Shown here in pieces: positions 33,840 to 44,324 of a stretch of 64,000 bases of DNA. Origin of the DNA: Hemerocallis citrina (taxonomy: Eukaryota > Streptophyta > Magnoliopsida > Asparagales > Asphodelaceae); the NCBI GenBank assembly GCA_017893485.1, contig CM030360.1:2076501-2140500 (forward strand). Reading direction: 5' to 3'. Position 1 is the first letter of the stretch. The number at the start of each line of letters is the position of its first letter. The notes beneath the pieces are model-generated. The model saw only the letters and a list, made by a program, of their open reading frames with translations. It made no database searches and was not told where the DNA came from. Both the position numbers and the translations under genes were made by a program.

Positions 33840-34640
33840 TCCCTTCACTAAGCACTCCAACGGACAAGTTCGGGATCCGTTCATAATCAATGGAGTTGCA
33901 CGGGCACACTTGCCCCCGAGCAAGTGTGTGGGGTATATCTCGCCCTACAAGTTCCAAACCATGGACGAGTTCGGAATCCACTCATGGTTCATAGAGTCGC
34001 TCTAGCTACATGCTCCCGAACAAGTGCGCGGGGTTTTGCTCGCCATTCAAGTGCTCCCAAAATTTATTGTCACCCTGTTCGGAATCCACTTGCACTTCAC
34101 AGGACCAACTTAGTCACTTGCCCCCGAGCAGAAAGGCGGGGTTCGATTCGCCATTCGAGTGCTCCCTAAAAAAACCAGATAAGTGCGGAGTCCACTCGTG
34201 GTTCACAGAACTGCCTTAGTCACATGCCCCCGAGCAGGTGTACGGGGTTCGGTTCACCACTCGAATGCTCCCAAAAATCGTTGTCTCCTTGTTCAGAGTC
34301 CACTCAGTTCACATGACCACCTTAGCTTCTTTCCCACGAGCAAGAAGGCGGGGTTCAATTCACCGTTCGAGTGCTCCCAAAACAATCCGGACAAGTGCAG
34401 AGGCCACTCATGGTTCACACAACCGCCTTAGTCACATGCCCCCGAGCAAGTGTACGGGGTTCGGTTCACCACTCGAGTGCTCCCAAAACTCGTCGTCACT
34501 ATTTTTCGGAGTCCACTCGCGGTTCATAGGACAACCTTAGCTATGTTCCCTCGAGCAAGAAATCGGGGTTTGGTTCGCCGCTCGAGTAATCCTAAAACAA
34601 TCCGGACAGGTGCGGAGTCCACGCATGGATCATAAAGCCG
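33840..34640. repeat. Alternating ~106-bp tandem repeats after gypsy-1 integrase
   Basis: CGGGGTT recurs at about 34030, 34137, 34242, 34347, 34453 and 34563, a period close to 106 bp. Two unit types alternate: one has TACGGGGTTCGGTTCACC, the other GGCGGGGTT followed by AATCCGGACAAGTG. The true repeat is therefore a ~211-bp dimer. Tandem repeats after integrase are known from Tat-type elements. Confidence 0.85.
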
Positions 34641-35190
34641 CCTTGCACACTTTGCCCCTCAGACCAAAAAAAAATAAAATAATAACCACAGCTCACAGAC
34701 ATATTTGTTCAAAACACGAATGTAAATTACTTTACAAGAAGAAACTCGGTTACAAGTTTTACTCAGAAACAAGTCTTTACAGGTCACAAAATCCCACACA
34801 AAGCCGTCTTAACTTCTTCTGGGAAGAGGGAAACTCCTCTTAAAGGATACACATGGTCTACGACTTCATCTGAAACCCGAGCGCTATTTCGTGTTCGAGC
34901 CCTCTGAGGAGATCTCTAGACCCGCGAGTCGGCTCGTACCTTCGGGACCCACCGTTCTTACTACCCCTCCGACTGACGCCCTGCTAGACGAACCAGCCAC
35001 TCTGCTCTGAGCGCACCCTAGGTTTCGTGGAACTTCAAGCAGATGTAGGGCCAGCTCATGAAATGATCTTCCCTAGGCATGCTTTTCACACGAACAATAT
35101 GTGCTCCTAACATTGCTACCATTAAGAAGTCGTCTTAACCGATGAATTTCCATATCTAGTTCAACTATCATTCTTCTGAGAGAATCATCC
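34641..35190. other. Gypsy-1 spacer between tandem repeats and antisense gene
   Basis: No gene or repeat is seen here. On the minus strand this would be the 3' end of the antisense gene and its untranslated region. Confidence 0.4.
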
Positions 35191-35191
35191 C

Positions 35192-37740
35192 TCACTTTAA
35201 TTTCAGACGAGGCACACTCCCCGCAGAATACTCGAGGATTGCTCTCCTTAGATGAGCCACTTCTAAGCTCCTCTCGAGCACTATGTTCTTCAGTCCGTCT
35301 CTTTCAGTGGTAGTCGCAAGTAAAGTGTGACAAAGTACTTTGACCCTCGAGGAATCTCTAGTAGTCGCTTCCCCCGAAGGATGATCTTCTACACCGATAG
35401 GAGGCACCTCTTGTGATCCGTCATTACATCTTGCTTCTATATCCCTTCGAGACAACACTCTTCTCATGTGGCTAAATTCCGTCTCAGTTTTTGAAAGCCT
35501 ATCCCGAGAATGAACAAGTCCAAATTGGTAATACAGAGCTTGGTACGAAGATGAGCCACCCCGCTGTCATGAAGAATATGTGTGTGGTGCGCAATGACCT
35601 ACCAACCAAAGAAAAGAGGGGTAAATCATTCTAAGGGAAATCACTAAAGCAACAAGACGCACAAAAACACAGGAACTCCAATGCCACATAAGATGTGAAC
35701 ATCTAAAGAGATTTTTATTGCAAAGTAAAGATACAACAAGTGGTGGTCAGTCCGCTATTAGGCATCCATACAAAAGCAAAAACAAAAAAAACAAAGAAAA
35801 ATGACAACTAGCTATAAGAGGAGTCAAGTGTCCACCTCGGTCGATTGATCCAAGGGAGGTGTGGACGTGCAACAGCTCCCCTCAACTGCCTCTGGACTCG
35901 TCCTCCTCCTCCTCTTCCTCTTCGCCCTCCTCCTCGTCCGAATCATCTTCAATAAAGTCATACAGAGAATACGCCGAGCGATCAAACTCCGAGATGTGCG
36001 CTCTAACTTGCTTAAGAGCCCTAGCATATGCCTGCTTCATGTTCGAAGATAAGAACTCCTCGTCTTCAGCCTTCGCTTCCTTCACGACACCCTCCTTCTC
36101 CTTCACATCCCTTTCCTTCTCCTCGGATGCAAGAACCTTCTCTTGGTCTGCCCTCTCCTTCTCTTGGGCTATCTGATCGTTTGCCTTCGCCAAGACCGAC
36201 TCCAAAAATGTGATTTGTGTCACTTGGGTCTCCGATAGGTGCTTTGCTTCCTCCAAATTTTTAGCACTCTTCGCTCGGTCCATGTCACTAGCCGCCATCA
36301 GCTCATTCTCCTGCTCCACTACTTGCTTCAACAAGTGGCTGACATTACAAAGGGAAACCAATTCTGCTAATTTGAAAAAAGTTAGATACTGAAATAAAAA
36401 AGCAAAAGTTTATCGCCATGTTAGCACTGGCTATCTCCAAGGAATCGTCTCCCACCGATCCCGCATCCATGATGGATTGCTTGCATACAAGTCACTGAGT
36501 TCCCAAGGAACCCATCCTGCCTTATCACTTGCTAGTCCGGCATGAAGAGCTTCTTATGCTCCTCGGTAAGAATCACCTCTGCCGCTGCGGTAAGGGGAGG
36601 AGCCTCGAGTGCAAGAGCAGCACCCAAAGTGAATGCCCCAGTTGAGAAAGCGGGTGAAGTAGAAGGTGGAGACTCCAAATCCACCACGGGGGATGCGAGA
36701 ACTGGGCCCATCATGACCTTGGTAGGTATAGCCTTCACGGTCGTTCCCTTCCTTGTCCTATCCTCGAGGGCTTTGTCACTCAACCCTGTGGGCTTGGTGA
36801 TCAACGCCTTGAAGTCCATGCCAACAACCCCTGTGAAACGAGACACAAAGAGAATAAAAAAAAGGGAGAAGTATCTACGAAAGCAAGAAAACAAATTAAA
36901 ATTAAAGATGCTTACTAGGGTCGATCGGGCTGAGACCCCCCTGAAGAGATAATCCTCCGTTACATCTTTCCAACTCAGAGGAGGCCGAATTAGGAGTTTT
37001 CTAACCATCTCATCCTCCTCTGGACTCAAATATGGTTCAACCTTTGCCCTCTTTGGCACCTCCTCTCTCCACCTCATGGGAATCACCCACGACTCGCGAC
37101 TCCAAACGAGGAAGTATTTCTCCCTTCAAAACTTCATGGAGTCAGGGTTATCAATAAGCTTCACACCCTTACGAGGAGAAAGATAGTATCTGTACTCCGA
37201 CTTGTTCTTCTGGTGAATCCTGTAGAGCCTCCTAAAAACTGTCAGTCGAGGCTCAATCCCCACCGCTTGACACTGCAGCACGAAGCCGTTGACAAGTCTT
37301 CACATGTTCGGCATGGACTGAATCAGGCTCAGGGAGTACCACCTAAGAACTTTGACCACAAATGGTGGAAAGGAGAGACGAAGGCTTGCGAGAAAAGCAT
37401 CGAATGAAAAGAAGCAAGTGTTGGGGGTGATCAGCGAACAAGCCATAATGCCCAGACCCGGCAAGAGAAGGTTAACTCCCTCGAAATCATGAAATATTCT
37501 CGAACACAACCTAAGTCTGCATCTGAAAGCATCGAAGATATCTCATCAACCTCGGAGTGCTCACGTGGCATGTTCTCCATGTACGAAGGCGCCATCCTGT
37601 ACACCACCCTCGACAAAAGTTTGGCTGAGTAGTCTCGAACTCCACCACGACTTGAAAAAGTTCTAGGAAGTCTTCCCAACTCCCCCACTTCTCTCGTCTT
37701 CTCTACCACTGTCTCGACGAAAACCGACTCCACCACCTTG
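35192..37740 (-). pseudogene. Antisense gene of the Tat element (putative gypsy-type transposon protein)
   Basis: Minus-strand segments read in order. The first is VESVFVETVVEKTREVGE and SEVDEISSMLSDADLGCVRE (37736-37431). Next is SFPPFVVKVLRWYSLSLIQ and RRLYRIHQKNKSEYRYYLSP (37410-37180). Then comes WREEVPKRAKVEPYLSPEED (37086-36917). An intron-like gap (about 36916-36831) follows, then MDFKALITKPTGLSDKALED (36820-36532). Last is a charged coiled coil ending in a long Glu/Asp run (36361-35882). This layout matches the extra antisense ORFs described after integrase in Tat retrotransposons and the plant 'putative gypsy type transposon' domain. Their function is unknown. At least two in-frame stops break it here. 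Confidence 0.75.
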
Positions 37741-38020
37741 TTCCCTTTAGCTACCCTCGGGGAAAGAATCAGTTGCCGATCTCCGCCACCGAGGGGGAAG
37801 TCTCATTTTCCAAAGATTCCCTATACATCTTTGATAAAATCATATATACATAAACACGAATATATATATCTTTTACCTTGATGTGACAGTTACGGTCGGA
37901 AAAATTCGCCAGAAAAAGCAACGCTTGGCCGCGACCGCTAGCAAGACAACCCAAGAGGAAAGAAAAAAAAATGAAGGGAGAAGTGAGAAAATGAGGGAAG
38001 GGGAGGGGGGGTGGTGGAGT

Positions 38021-38026
38021 CTTATA
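38021..38026 (-). promoter_or_regulatory. TATA box of the antisense gene
   Basis: TATAAG on the minus strand lies about 285 bases upstream of the first recognised antisense coding segment. It suggests that the antisense gene had its own promoter between the 115-bp repeats and the coding part. Confidence 0.4.
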
Positions 38027-38156
38027 GAGATGAGGAGAGTCAGTTGGACTTCCAACCCCCAAACTGTTGGGAAAACCCAAAATACCAAGAAGTCCAACGG
38101 CCACGAAGACCAAATGACAAAAAACTCAAACGAGCAAAAAATTAAACGACGCCACA

Positions 38157-38560
38157 AAACTGTTGACCGGTCAACGATTAATGGTCAACGGAACATGTGC
38201 CGCTCAGCCAAACCACCTCCAACGTTCGGTGGTAGGCTTCAAGTAGACGTGTCCCTAATCGTGAAATCACGTAAAAACTGTTGATCAATCAACAGTCAAC
38301 GGTCAACGGGACACGTGTTACCCAGAACCACCTCCAAAGTTCGGTGGTAGGATCCGAGCAAACTTATCCCTGATCGTGAAATCACGTAAAAACGTTAACC
38401 GGTTAATGGTCAGTGGTCAACGGGACACGTGCCGCCCAGCCGAAACACCTTCAACGTTCGGTGGTAGGCTCCGAGCAAACGTGTCCCTGATCGCAAAATC
38501 ACGCAAAACCGCTAACAGTCAACGGACATGTGTCACGATCAACACTCTGATTGTTCGATC
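38157..38560. repeat. ~116-bp tandem repeats upstream of the antisense gene
   Basis: TTCGGTGGTAGG recurs at about 38225, 38340 and 38457, with GTCAACGG and TCGTGAAATCACG in each unit: about three and a half copies. Each unit contains short inverted pieces (GTTGACCGGTCAAC). Given its place upstream of the antisense promoter it may be regulatory; that is inference. Confidence 0.8.
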
Positions 38561-38599
38561 TTAGTGATTTTTGAGCTAGTCACGATCGACGCTCCAGAT

Positions 38600-39050
38600 T
38601 TTGCCACATCATCAGGTAGTTAATTAATTTCTATCTTTAATTATTAAATTGAATTAATTATTTAAAAATTCTAAAAAATATTTAAAAATTTGAAATAATT
38701 AATTAAAAATTCTGAAAATAATTATTAATTCAAAAAAATATTTTTAAATTTCAAAAAATAATTATTAATTTAGAATAATTGATTAAAATTTTTGAAAATT
38801 AATTATTAAAAGTCGGAAATTGAATGAAAAAATTTGAAAAATGATTAAAAATTGAAAAAAATTCGGACAAATCTGGAACAGTCACAAATAATCCAAAAAA
38901 TTATTAAAAAGATTTTGGGTATTTTAAAAGCTCGGAATAACACCGTTACACCTCGAGCAAGATCCAAACTTCTCCGAGAACTCCGATAGGTTCTATAAAC
39001 CATTAAAAACGGGCAAACTATTCCTCTAAGGCTCTGAAACTTAGTCTTAG
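38600..39050. other. AT-rich 3' tail of gypsy-1
   Basis: A/T-rich sequence built from AATTAATTAAAAATTC-like motifs just before the polypurine tract. The same type of sequence stands before the gypsy-4 LTR (52040-52230) and at the right edge of the window (63770-64000). Confidence 0.6.
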
Positions 39051-39063
39051 GAAGTGGGGGGCT
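39051..39063 (+). promoter_or_regulatory. Gypsy-1 polypurine tract
   Basis: GAAGTGGGGGGCT directly precedes the 3' LTR. It is the expected primer site for plus-strand DNA synthesis. Confidence 0.8.
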
Positions 39064-39065
39064 TG

Positions 39066-39735
39066 TGATATGGATAAAAATAGAACTAAATTGGGACTGT
39101 TCAAATCGGGCATGAATCTTAAAGCTCTTAAGGGTAAAACGGTAATTTCACCTATAAACGGGTCCATGAATGGAAATTGGGCATTTTTCAAGCTCAATAA
39201 CCCAAAAACGGATTTTCCTTATTGAGTTTTCATAACAGCCATATGCAAATGAGTCCAGGTCATCTAAAGAGAGATTTAAATTTATGATTATCCCTAAGAG
39301 GCAATTTAAACCAAATCTTTTATCATGAAACAATTTAAATCTTCCTCAACCACTCATATCTCTTGAAGAAGAAGAGATAACCAATTTAATCCAATAACAC
39401 CAGAAAATAGAGATAAATAATTATCTTGAAACTGTCCCAAGGCGACTATAAATACACCCCTACCTCCACCGGAAACAGGTAATCAGTATTTTCTCCGCCA
39501 AAGCTCTTTTAAAGAATTCTTTATTTGTGACTTGAGTGTTGGAGGGCCTATCACCGGGATCAACCCCGGTGTTTCAGGCATTTTGCAGGTCAAGCATAGG
39601 CGATCGTCACCATGCGAATCGAATTCTACGATGCAAGCAAGTCAAACTGTCAAATCAAAGGCAGTCAACACCACTGAAGGTCAAGAGGTCAAATTCTTGA
39701 TTGTTCCTTCAAAGATTCCACATCATCTCGTTGCT
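39066..39735 (+). repeat. Gypsy-1 3' LTR
   Basis: It starts TGATATGGATAAAAATAG and has a TATA box (39447-39453). It matches the 5' LTR up to about CACATCATCT and lacks the final ~35 bases ending GCAGCAACA, so its end was lost or altered. Confidence 0.88.
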
Positions 39736-40050
39736 TCTATAGCTTGGTAGTGTGTTTGTTGGGCCTATAGAGTAATTAAATGGCCCATGAAATAATGTTG
39801 ATTTGGTGGCTGGTTTGTAATGGGCCCGGGATTGTGCTTTAGTGTGAGCCTGGTTAGTGTGTGTCATGCACGTGCTTGTAAATGTAAGTGTGTAGGTTTT
39901 GATTGAGTTGGTTTGGGGATTTAGAAAAAGTCCCATATTAGCTAGGTGTTAAGGATGTGAGTTTATATAATATTAGCCAATCATCAAAGGTTACCAACTA
40001 GCTCTATCATCTTTTGTGAGGCAGTCTCCGTGGTGGGTCGTGGATTCAAG
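39736..40050 (+). mobile_element. TRIM-B, right LTR, remainder
   Basis: It continues from 9681, aligning with 2270-2350 and 9165-9420 of the left LTR. It breaks off after GTGGTGGGTCGTGGATTC, before the expected GCGTTACA end, so the right end of TRIM-B is deleted. Confidence 0.78.
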
Positions 40051-41601
40051 GATCGACCTGGAAGGGGGTCAAAGAGGGTGAAATGCTCTGTCCTGGGGCC
40101 ATCTTCTTGCTTACTCATTTTTAGGCGGTCCTCCATTTCTTGGAGGTGCTGAAGGACTCATTGCCTTGCCTCTCGGATCTAGTAGACCTGCGGGACTCGT
40201 CATGTCGAGAAGGAGTAGGATGATGATTGTTGGTTTGTCGGCTCCTGTCAGAGGCACCACAGAGAGCTTGGAAGATCTCATCTTTGAAGTTTCAAAATTC
40301 TGTCCTGGTGAGGGTGTCTCTTCTTCACTGTTATTCCTTGGAATTGGTTGACTTACTGGAGTCAAGCTTCTTCACCCCTTAAGAGGGGGATACCTTCTTC
40401 AAACCCTGGAAGAGAGAGTTCTTTTGGACATTTATCTTCAAGGAGAGGGGCCCTTCTTACTTCCCTGGCATTCTGAACGGGGTACCTCCTCTTTTGCTCA
40501 CCTTTCATTCAAGTGATTTCGAAGGTCAGACACATATTGTCAGGTGACAATAACCCGCGGGAGGTCTTATTATGCATGGGGCACCTCCGAGGGTACCATA
40601 GAGGGGTTCAGGTGTGAACTGAATCCTTATTTCAACCACGCATTACTTAGGGCGTAGTTTAGGATTACTTCGTTTAGCCCCCCCCCCCCCCCCCCCCCCC
40701 CCCCAGTGCAGTCCCTTTGGAGGAAGGCTGAGTATGCTGATGGGGAGGTTGCTCTAGTTGATGGGAAGGAAGGGGTTGGCTTTTCAGCCTGTGGCCACTG
40801 CCTTCCTTTTTCCCTAATGAGCAATGGCTAGAAAAGTGGTTTTTTCCCGGTGAGATTTGATCTGAGACATTGATATGTGGTTTCCCACATCCGGTGCCAA
40901 TCTATTGTTGTTTTTTTCTGTGTGGGAGCAATCAGATGATGAATTTAGATTTTTAGGGGAAACCAAAAGATCTAACCATCGATCGTAGCTGGAAAATATG
41001 GTTAAGAACTCCTTATTGCTGAATATGGACCTTTGAAAGCGCTAGGATTTGGCTCTGATGGCTGAGATGTCACTGGAAAACATGCAAAAATTCTAAACAC
41101 CGAGGTGTTCCCTGGCGAAAGACCCTCCAATACTCGAGTCAAAATTCAAAATAATAGTGTAGTTTTTTGTGGCAAAAGATTGATTGATTACTTGATTAGT
41201 GCAAGGTATTTATAGGCTAGGAGTTAGTTAAAATTGAAATAGTTATATATATTATTTTTTTAGTCCTTCCATGTCGCAAGGTTGAAACCAATAAAAGATT
41301 AACTTGAAAAAGCATCTTTTATGTTTAAATTGTGGATTCTCATGGTTAGGAGATAGAGTTAGTTGATCACCCTACTTTGGATAGAGGATTTGGTGAAGAG
41401 CTTTTAATTAGCTGGGAATTCTCTTATTAGGCTGTAGATTACTCCTTCCTTATAGGCCTATTTGAGCTGATAGGCCAGGAAACAGCTCATGTCCTCTATA
41501 CAGGCATGTATTCACTATGAAAATACCGTTCTGCCCTTAGAAGCTTTGAGATTATGCCATAATCGTGTGGCCCAGATTTGACTAGATTTTTACCCACATC
41601 A
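40051..41601 (-). mobile_element. Gypsy-3, 5' part of a minus-strand gypsy element
   Basis: On the minus strand a 696-bp LTR (41601 to 40906) starts TGATGTGGGTAAAAATC and has a TATA box near 41209. A primer-binding site like that of gypsy-1 follows (GATTGGCACCGGATGTGGG, about 40902-40884). A degenerate gag leader (40850-40051) follows, containing a run of 27 C. The rest of the element is missing on the left. The LTR start lies against LINE-2 coding sequence, so gypsy-3 inserted into LINE-2. Confidence 0.78.
40678..40704. repeat. Homopolymer of 27 C
   Basis: An uninterrupted C run on the plus strand within the decayed gag leader of gypsy-3. Its true length is doubtful in any assembly. Confidence 0.9.
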
Positions 41602-42925
41602 AGCGGTATACCACACCAATCTCGATAGACAAAACCGTAGGAGCGTTATGCCCTTCCAGGTACCTATCAAAGTTGAGTTTAATAGATCCTTAAGGCGGCT
41701 CAACCCATTTGATCAAGAGCTCCTACACACGGCAAGGAGTGAAGATCGTTTTGAGACCCATCCATTGGACCTCATTGTAGGAACCCATTGAAGCAGAAAA
41801 ACAACAAAGAATATCCCACCTTTCAACGTCTAAAAGCGCATTGAAAATTATAGTGTGTGGGAGGAGACACACTCCCTTAAAACATACTCTACATTGAGTT
41901 TTCCAAACATACCACAAGGTGGTAATAATTAAGGATTACAACGACTGTTTTTCAACACTTAAACCAAACAAGTTATCATCTAATATTGACCATAGATCAG
42001 GAAAGAATGTCATGTCGACACTAATATCCATATGTTGCACTCAATTGCTCCAAACTTGACGAATGAGTATACAATCAAAGAGAAAATTTCAATTATTTCA
42101 TCCCCAACCTCACAAAATGAACAAGTATGCACCACATGCATCCCACAACGAACCAGCCATGCAAGTAGGAATTCAATCACATGCAACTCTCCAAAACTAG
42201 GCAGTAACTTTTGGTGTGACTTTTAGGTTGTTGATCAAACTATTTGGAAAACTTGGCACCTAGCAATTTTATCCACTAGCCGCTGAATACAAAATCTCCA
42301 GGTGATTGTTGATAGAGAGAAATTATAGCGAAGGACACGACCAACGAATTGATTCACCAAAGTTGACATTTGTAGTACAATATAAACAATTGAATGTGGT
42401 AGGATAGACTTCAACACAGCCGGAATCCATTCTTTATGGGGAGAGATAAAATCGTCAATTCTCATTGAAGAACTCAACAATTTAAAGAAATAGTGGTGCT
42501 CATTCTATTCAAGGGAGCACAAAAGATCCAAGGATCAAAGAAGACATCTATCTCCATCCTCCTACTTACTTCCCAATGAAAATCATTGCAAATTATGACC
42601 TTACCAGTGCAGAAAGCGCACCAGAGCCACGAACGTCGTTTCATACATTGAATATCCCACAAAGATGAAGGAAACTTATACTTAGTAGATAACCTTTAAA
42701 CAATAGTGACTGAGATTTTAAAAAAAAAATTGGGTGAAATTTTTAGCTATAGGGCTCTCCTATAGTGTGTCCAATCGTCTCAAAACAACACCACCAAACT
42801 CAATGGATCTACAAACTCTATCCCATGCAATCATATGTAAACCCTTGTCACCATTACCTTTACCCGAAAGGAAAGCATAAAATTCTTGCTCAAGTTTATT
42901 AATAATAGATTTCAAGACCCCAAAT
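41602..42925 (-). pseudogene. LINE-2, C-terminal fragment of a LINE ORF2
   Basis: Minus-strand frames read as the end of a plant LINE. INKLEQEFYAFLSGKGNGDK with AWDRVC is at about 42910-42780. The zf-RVT approach region (RIDDFISPHKEWIPAVLKSI) is at 42462-42380. An RNase H-like start (PPKGSIKLNFD-type) is at about 41690-41660, where gypsy-3 interrupts. Frameshifts are numerous. Confidence 0.7.
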
Positions 42926-43465
42926 TGTTATGAGTTTTTAATTGATTAATTTCTGAAATTGTTATACAATTTAGTAACTACAGTATGGCCCGTACTTATA
43001 TATTTTTAGTACGGCCCATATATTGCATCTATTTTGGCCCATAGTTTTTACGGCAAATTTGGCCCATTTGGTTGGGAAAAAAACTGCCATTGATTTGCAC
43101 CATTAACACTCCTAATTTTTTATTGACCTATCTTGAAGCAATTTTGTTTTAGCTACAGATTAGAAACCTTGTTTCAAATATCTCTAATTTCTAATATTTT
43201 AATCGAAGAGTTGGGATTTTTTCGTTTGTAGATAATCAATTGTCTAATCTCAACAACTCATTTATAGTAGAAATTACATTAATCATCCATTTAGTCAAAT
43301 GTTCTCAGTTACCATAATACTTTCTACTGTAATACCCGTAAATTTCAAATTAATTTACGACATAATTATTTACAAAAGTGACATTAATATAAAATAAAAG
43401 TTTGTGCCACTAGGAATAATTGTAAAGAGTTCAGTAAGAATTTGAGATGGATAAAAGAAGTTCTC
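42926..43465. other. AT-rich stretch, possible LTR remnant
   Basis: No gene is seen. At 43331 the sequence TGTAATACCCGTAAATTTC resembles the start of the TRIM-type LTRs in this window, so the part up to 43481 and from 44177 may be a decayed LTR split by LINE-3. No matching end was found. Confidence 0.35.
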
Positions 43466-43481
43466 AACTTCGGTAACAGAC

Positions 43482-44160
43482 TTTGTGTAATTACTTCTGT
43501 GTAGTTCAAGTGTAGAGGTCTGTTGGCATGCTGATTGCCTTATTGCTCTACTGTCTCCAGCTGTGTAGTTCCCATCTTTTTTGGGGTTAATATGTCTCAG
43601 TGGTTATGTTATCAACGTTGTCGGCTGAGGTTTTGCTTCATCTGGTTGTTGCTTTTGGTTATGTTGATGGTTGTTGGTTTGCCTCCATTCGGGTTGGCCT
43701 GTCTGGGTATTATTTTACTGTATTACTCTTACATATGGAAGTTTTTGCATCGTTGTTTTTCTTTCTGTTTCTGAGCCTTTAGCTCTGCTCGGCTTCGGCC
43801 CTGGCTTCTGGGGTTCGGCATTCGACCCTTCCCGGGAGGTGTGTTTTGCGGCGTATCTATTGGCAGGGAGGCTGTTTGGGAAGTGCTATCGGCGAGCGTG
43901 GCAGGGGGTCGGATTTCCCCTCTTCTTCCCGCTCCCTTCTTCGACGTCGCAGGACGTTAGATCTACTTCTCCAGAGGGTGGTGATTGCTTCTTGCGGCAA
44001 CTATGGCCTTGTCTCATTTATCGTAACCTGCTTGTTTCTTTATTAGCTGTAATTATTCTGCTTTATATTTACCTGTTTTACACCTTGTAAGACCCTTTCT
44101 GTAATTGTTGATTAATTTATGCATGGCTAGAGTCTGTTGACTCTATTCATTTCATCAAAA
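43482..44160 (+). mobile_element. LINE-3, 5'-truncated LINE (3' UTR only)
   Basis: The direct repeat AACTTCGGTAACAGAC (16 bp) stands at 43466-43481 and 44161-44176. The 679-bp insert ends GGCTAGAGTCTGTTGACTC...CATC followed by A's. Its end is a diverged form of the LINE-4 3' end (GGCTGGAGTCGTTCGACTC), so it is a 3' UTR fragment of a related LINE left by incomplete reverse transcription. The open frames inside (for example 43671-44090) are fortuitous. Confidence 0.88.
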
Positions 44161-44324
44161 AACTTCGGTAACAGACAACGTCATAGTCTACACTAAAAAA
44201 AATATTTAAGACGCACATCGTACGTGCAGATTGCTTGTAGTATATATGGAAACGAAAATAAATATAGTCCTAATTAGTTTGTTTTAATTACTAGATCTAC
44301 TGGTCAGCAATTCTAATTTTAACA

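Larger units (their letters stand above)
9682..39735 (+). mobile_element. Gypsy-1, Ty3/gypsy retrotransposon of the Tat type, with many nested insertions
   Basis: LTRs at 9682-10363 and 39066-39735 both begin TGATATGG. The order inside is gag, protease, RT, RNase H, a second (archaeal-like) RNase H, integrase, tandem repeats, an antisense gene, and a polypurine tract. The double RNase H and the antisense gene after integrase point to the Tat lineage. Stops and frame changes occur throughout the protein-coding part, so it is dead. TRIM-C, CACTA-2 and a nested LTR/Helitron block add about 17.5 kb. Flanks TATAT/TATAG give an imperfect target duplication. The last ~20 bases of the 3' LTR do not match the 5' LTR. 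Confidence 0.88.

Noticed and set aside
9682..39735. Endogenous pararetrovirus as the source of the RT
   Set aside because: There are two LTRs, a polypurine tract, an integrase and Tat-type double RNase H, and no movement- or coat-protein region; this is an LTR retrotransposon.
43535..44090. Hydrophobic open frames that look like membrane proteins
   Set aside because: They lie within the 3' UTR of LINE-3, bounded by a target duplication; hydrophobicity comes from T-rich sequence.
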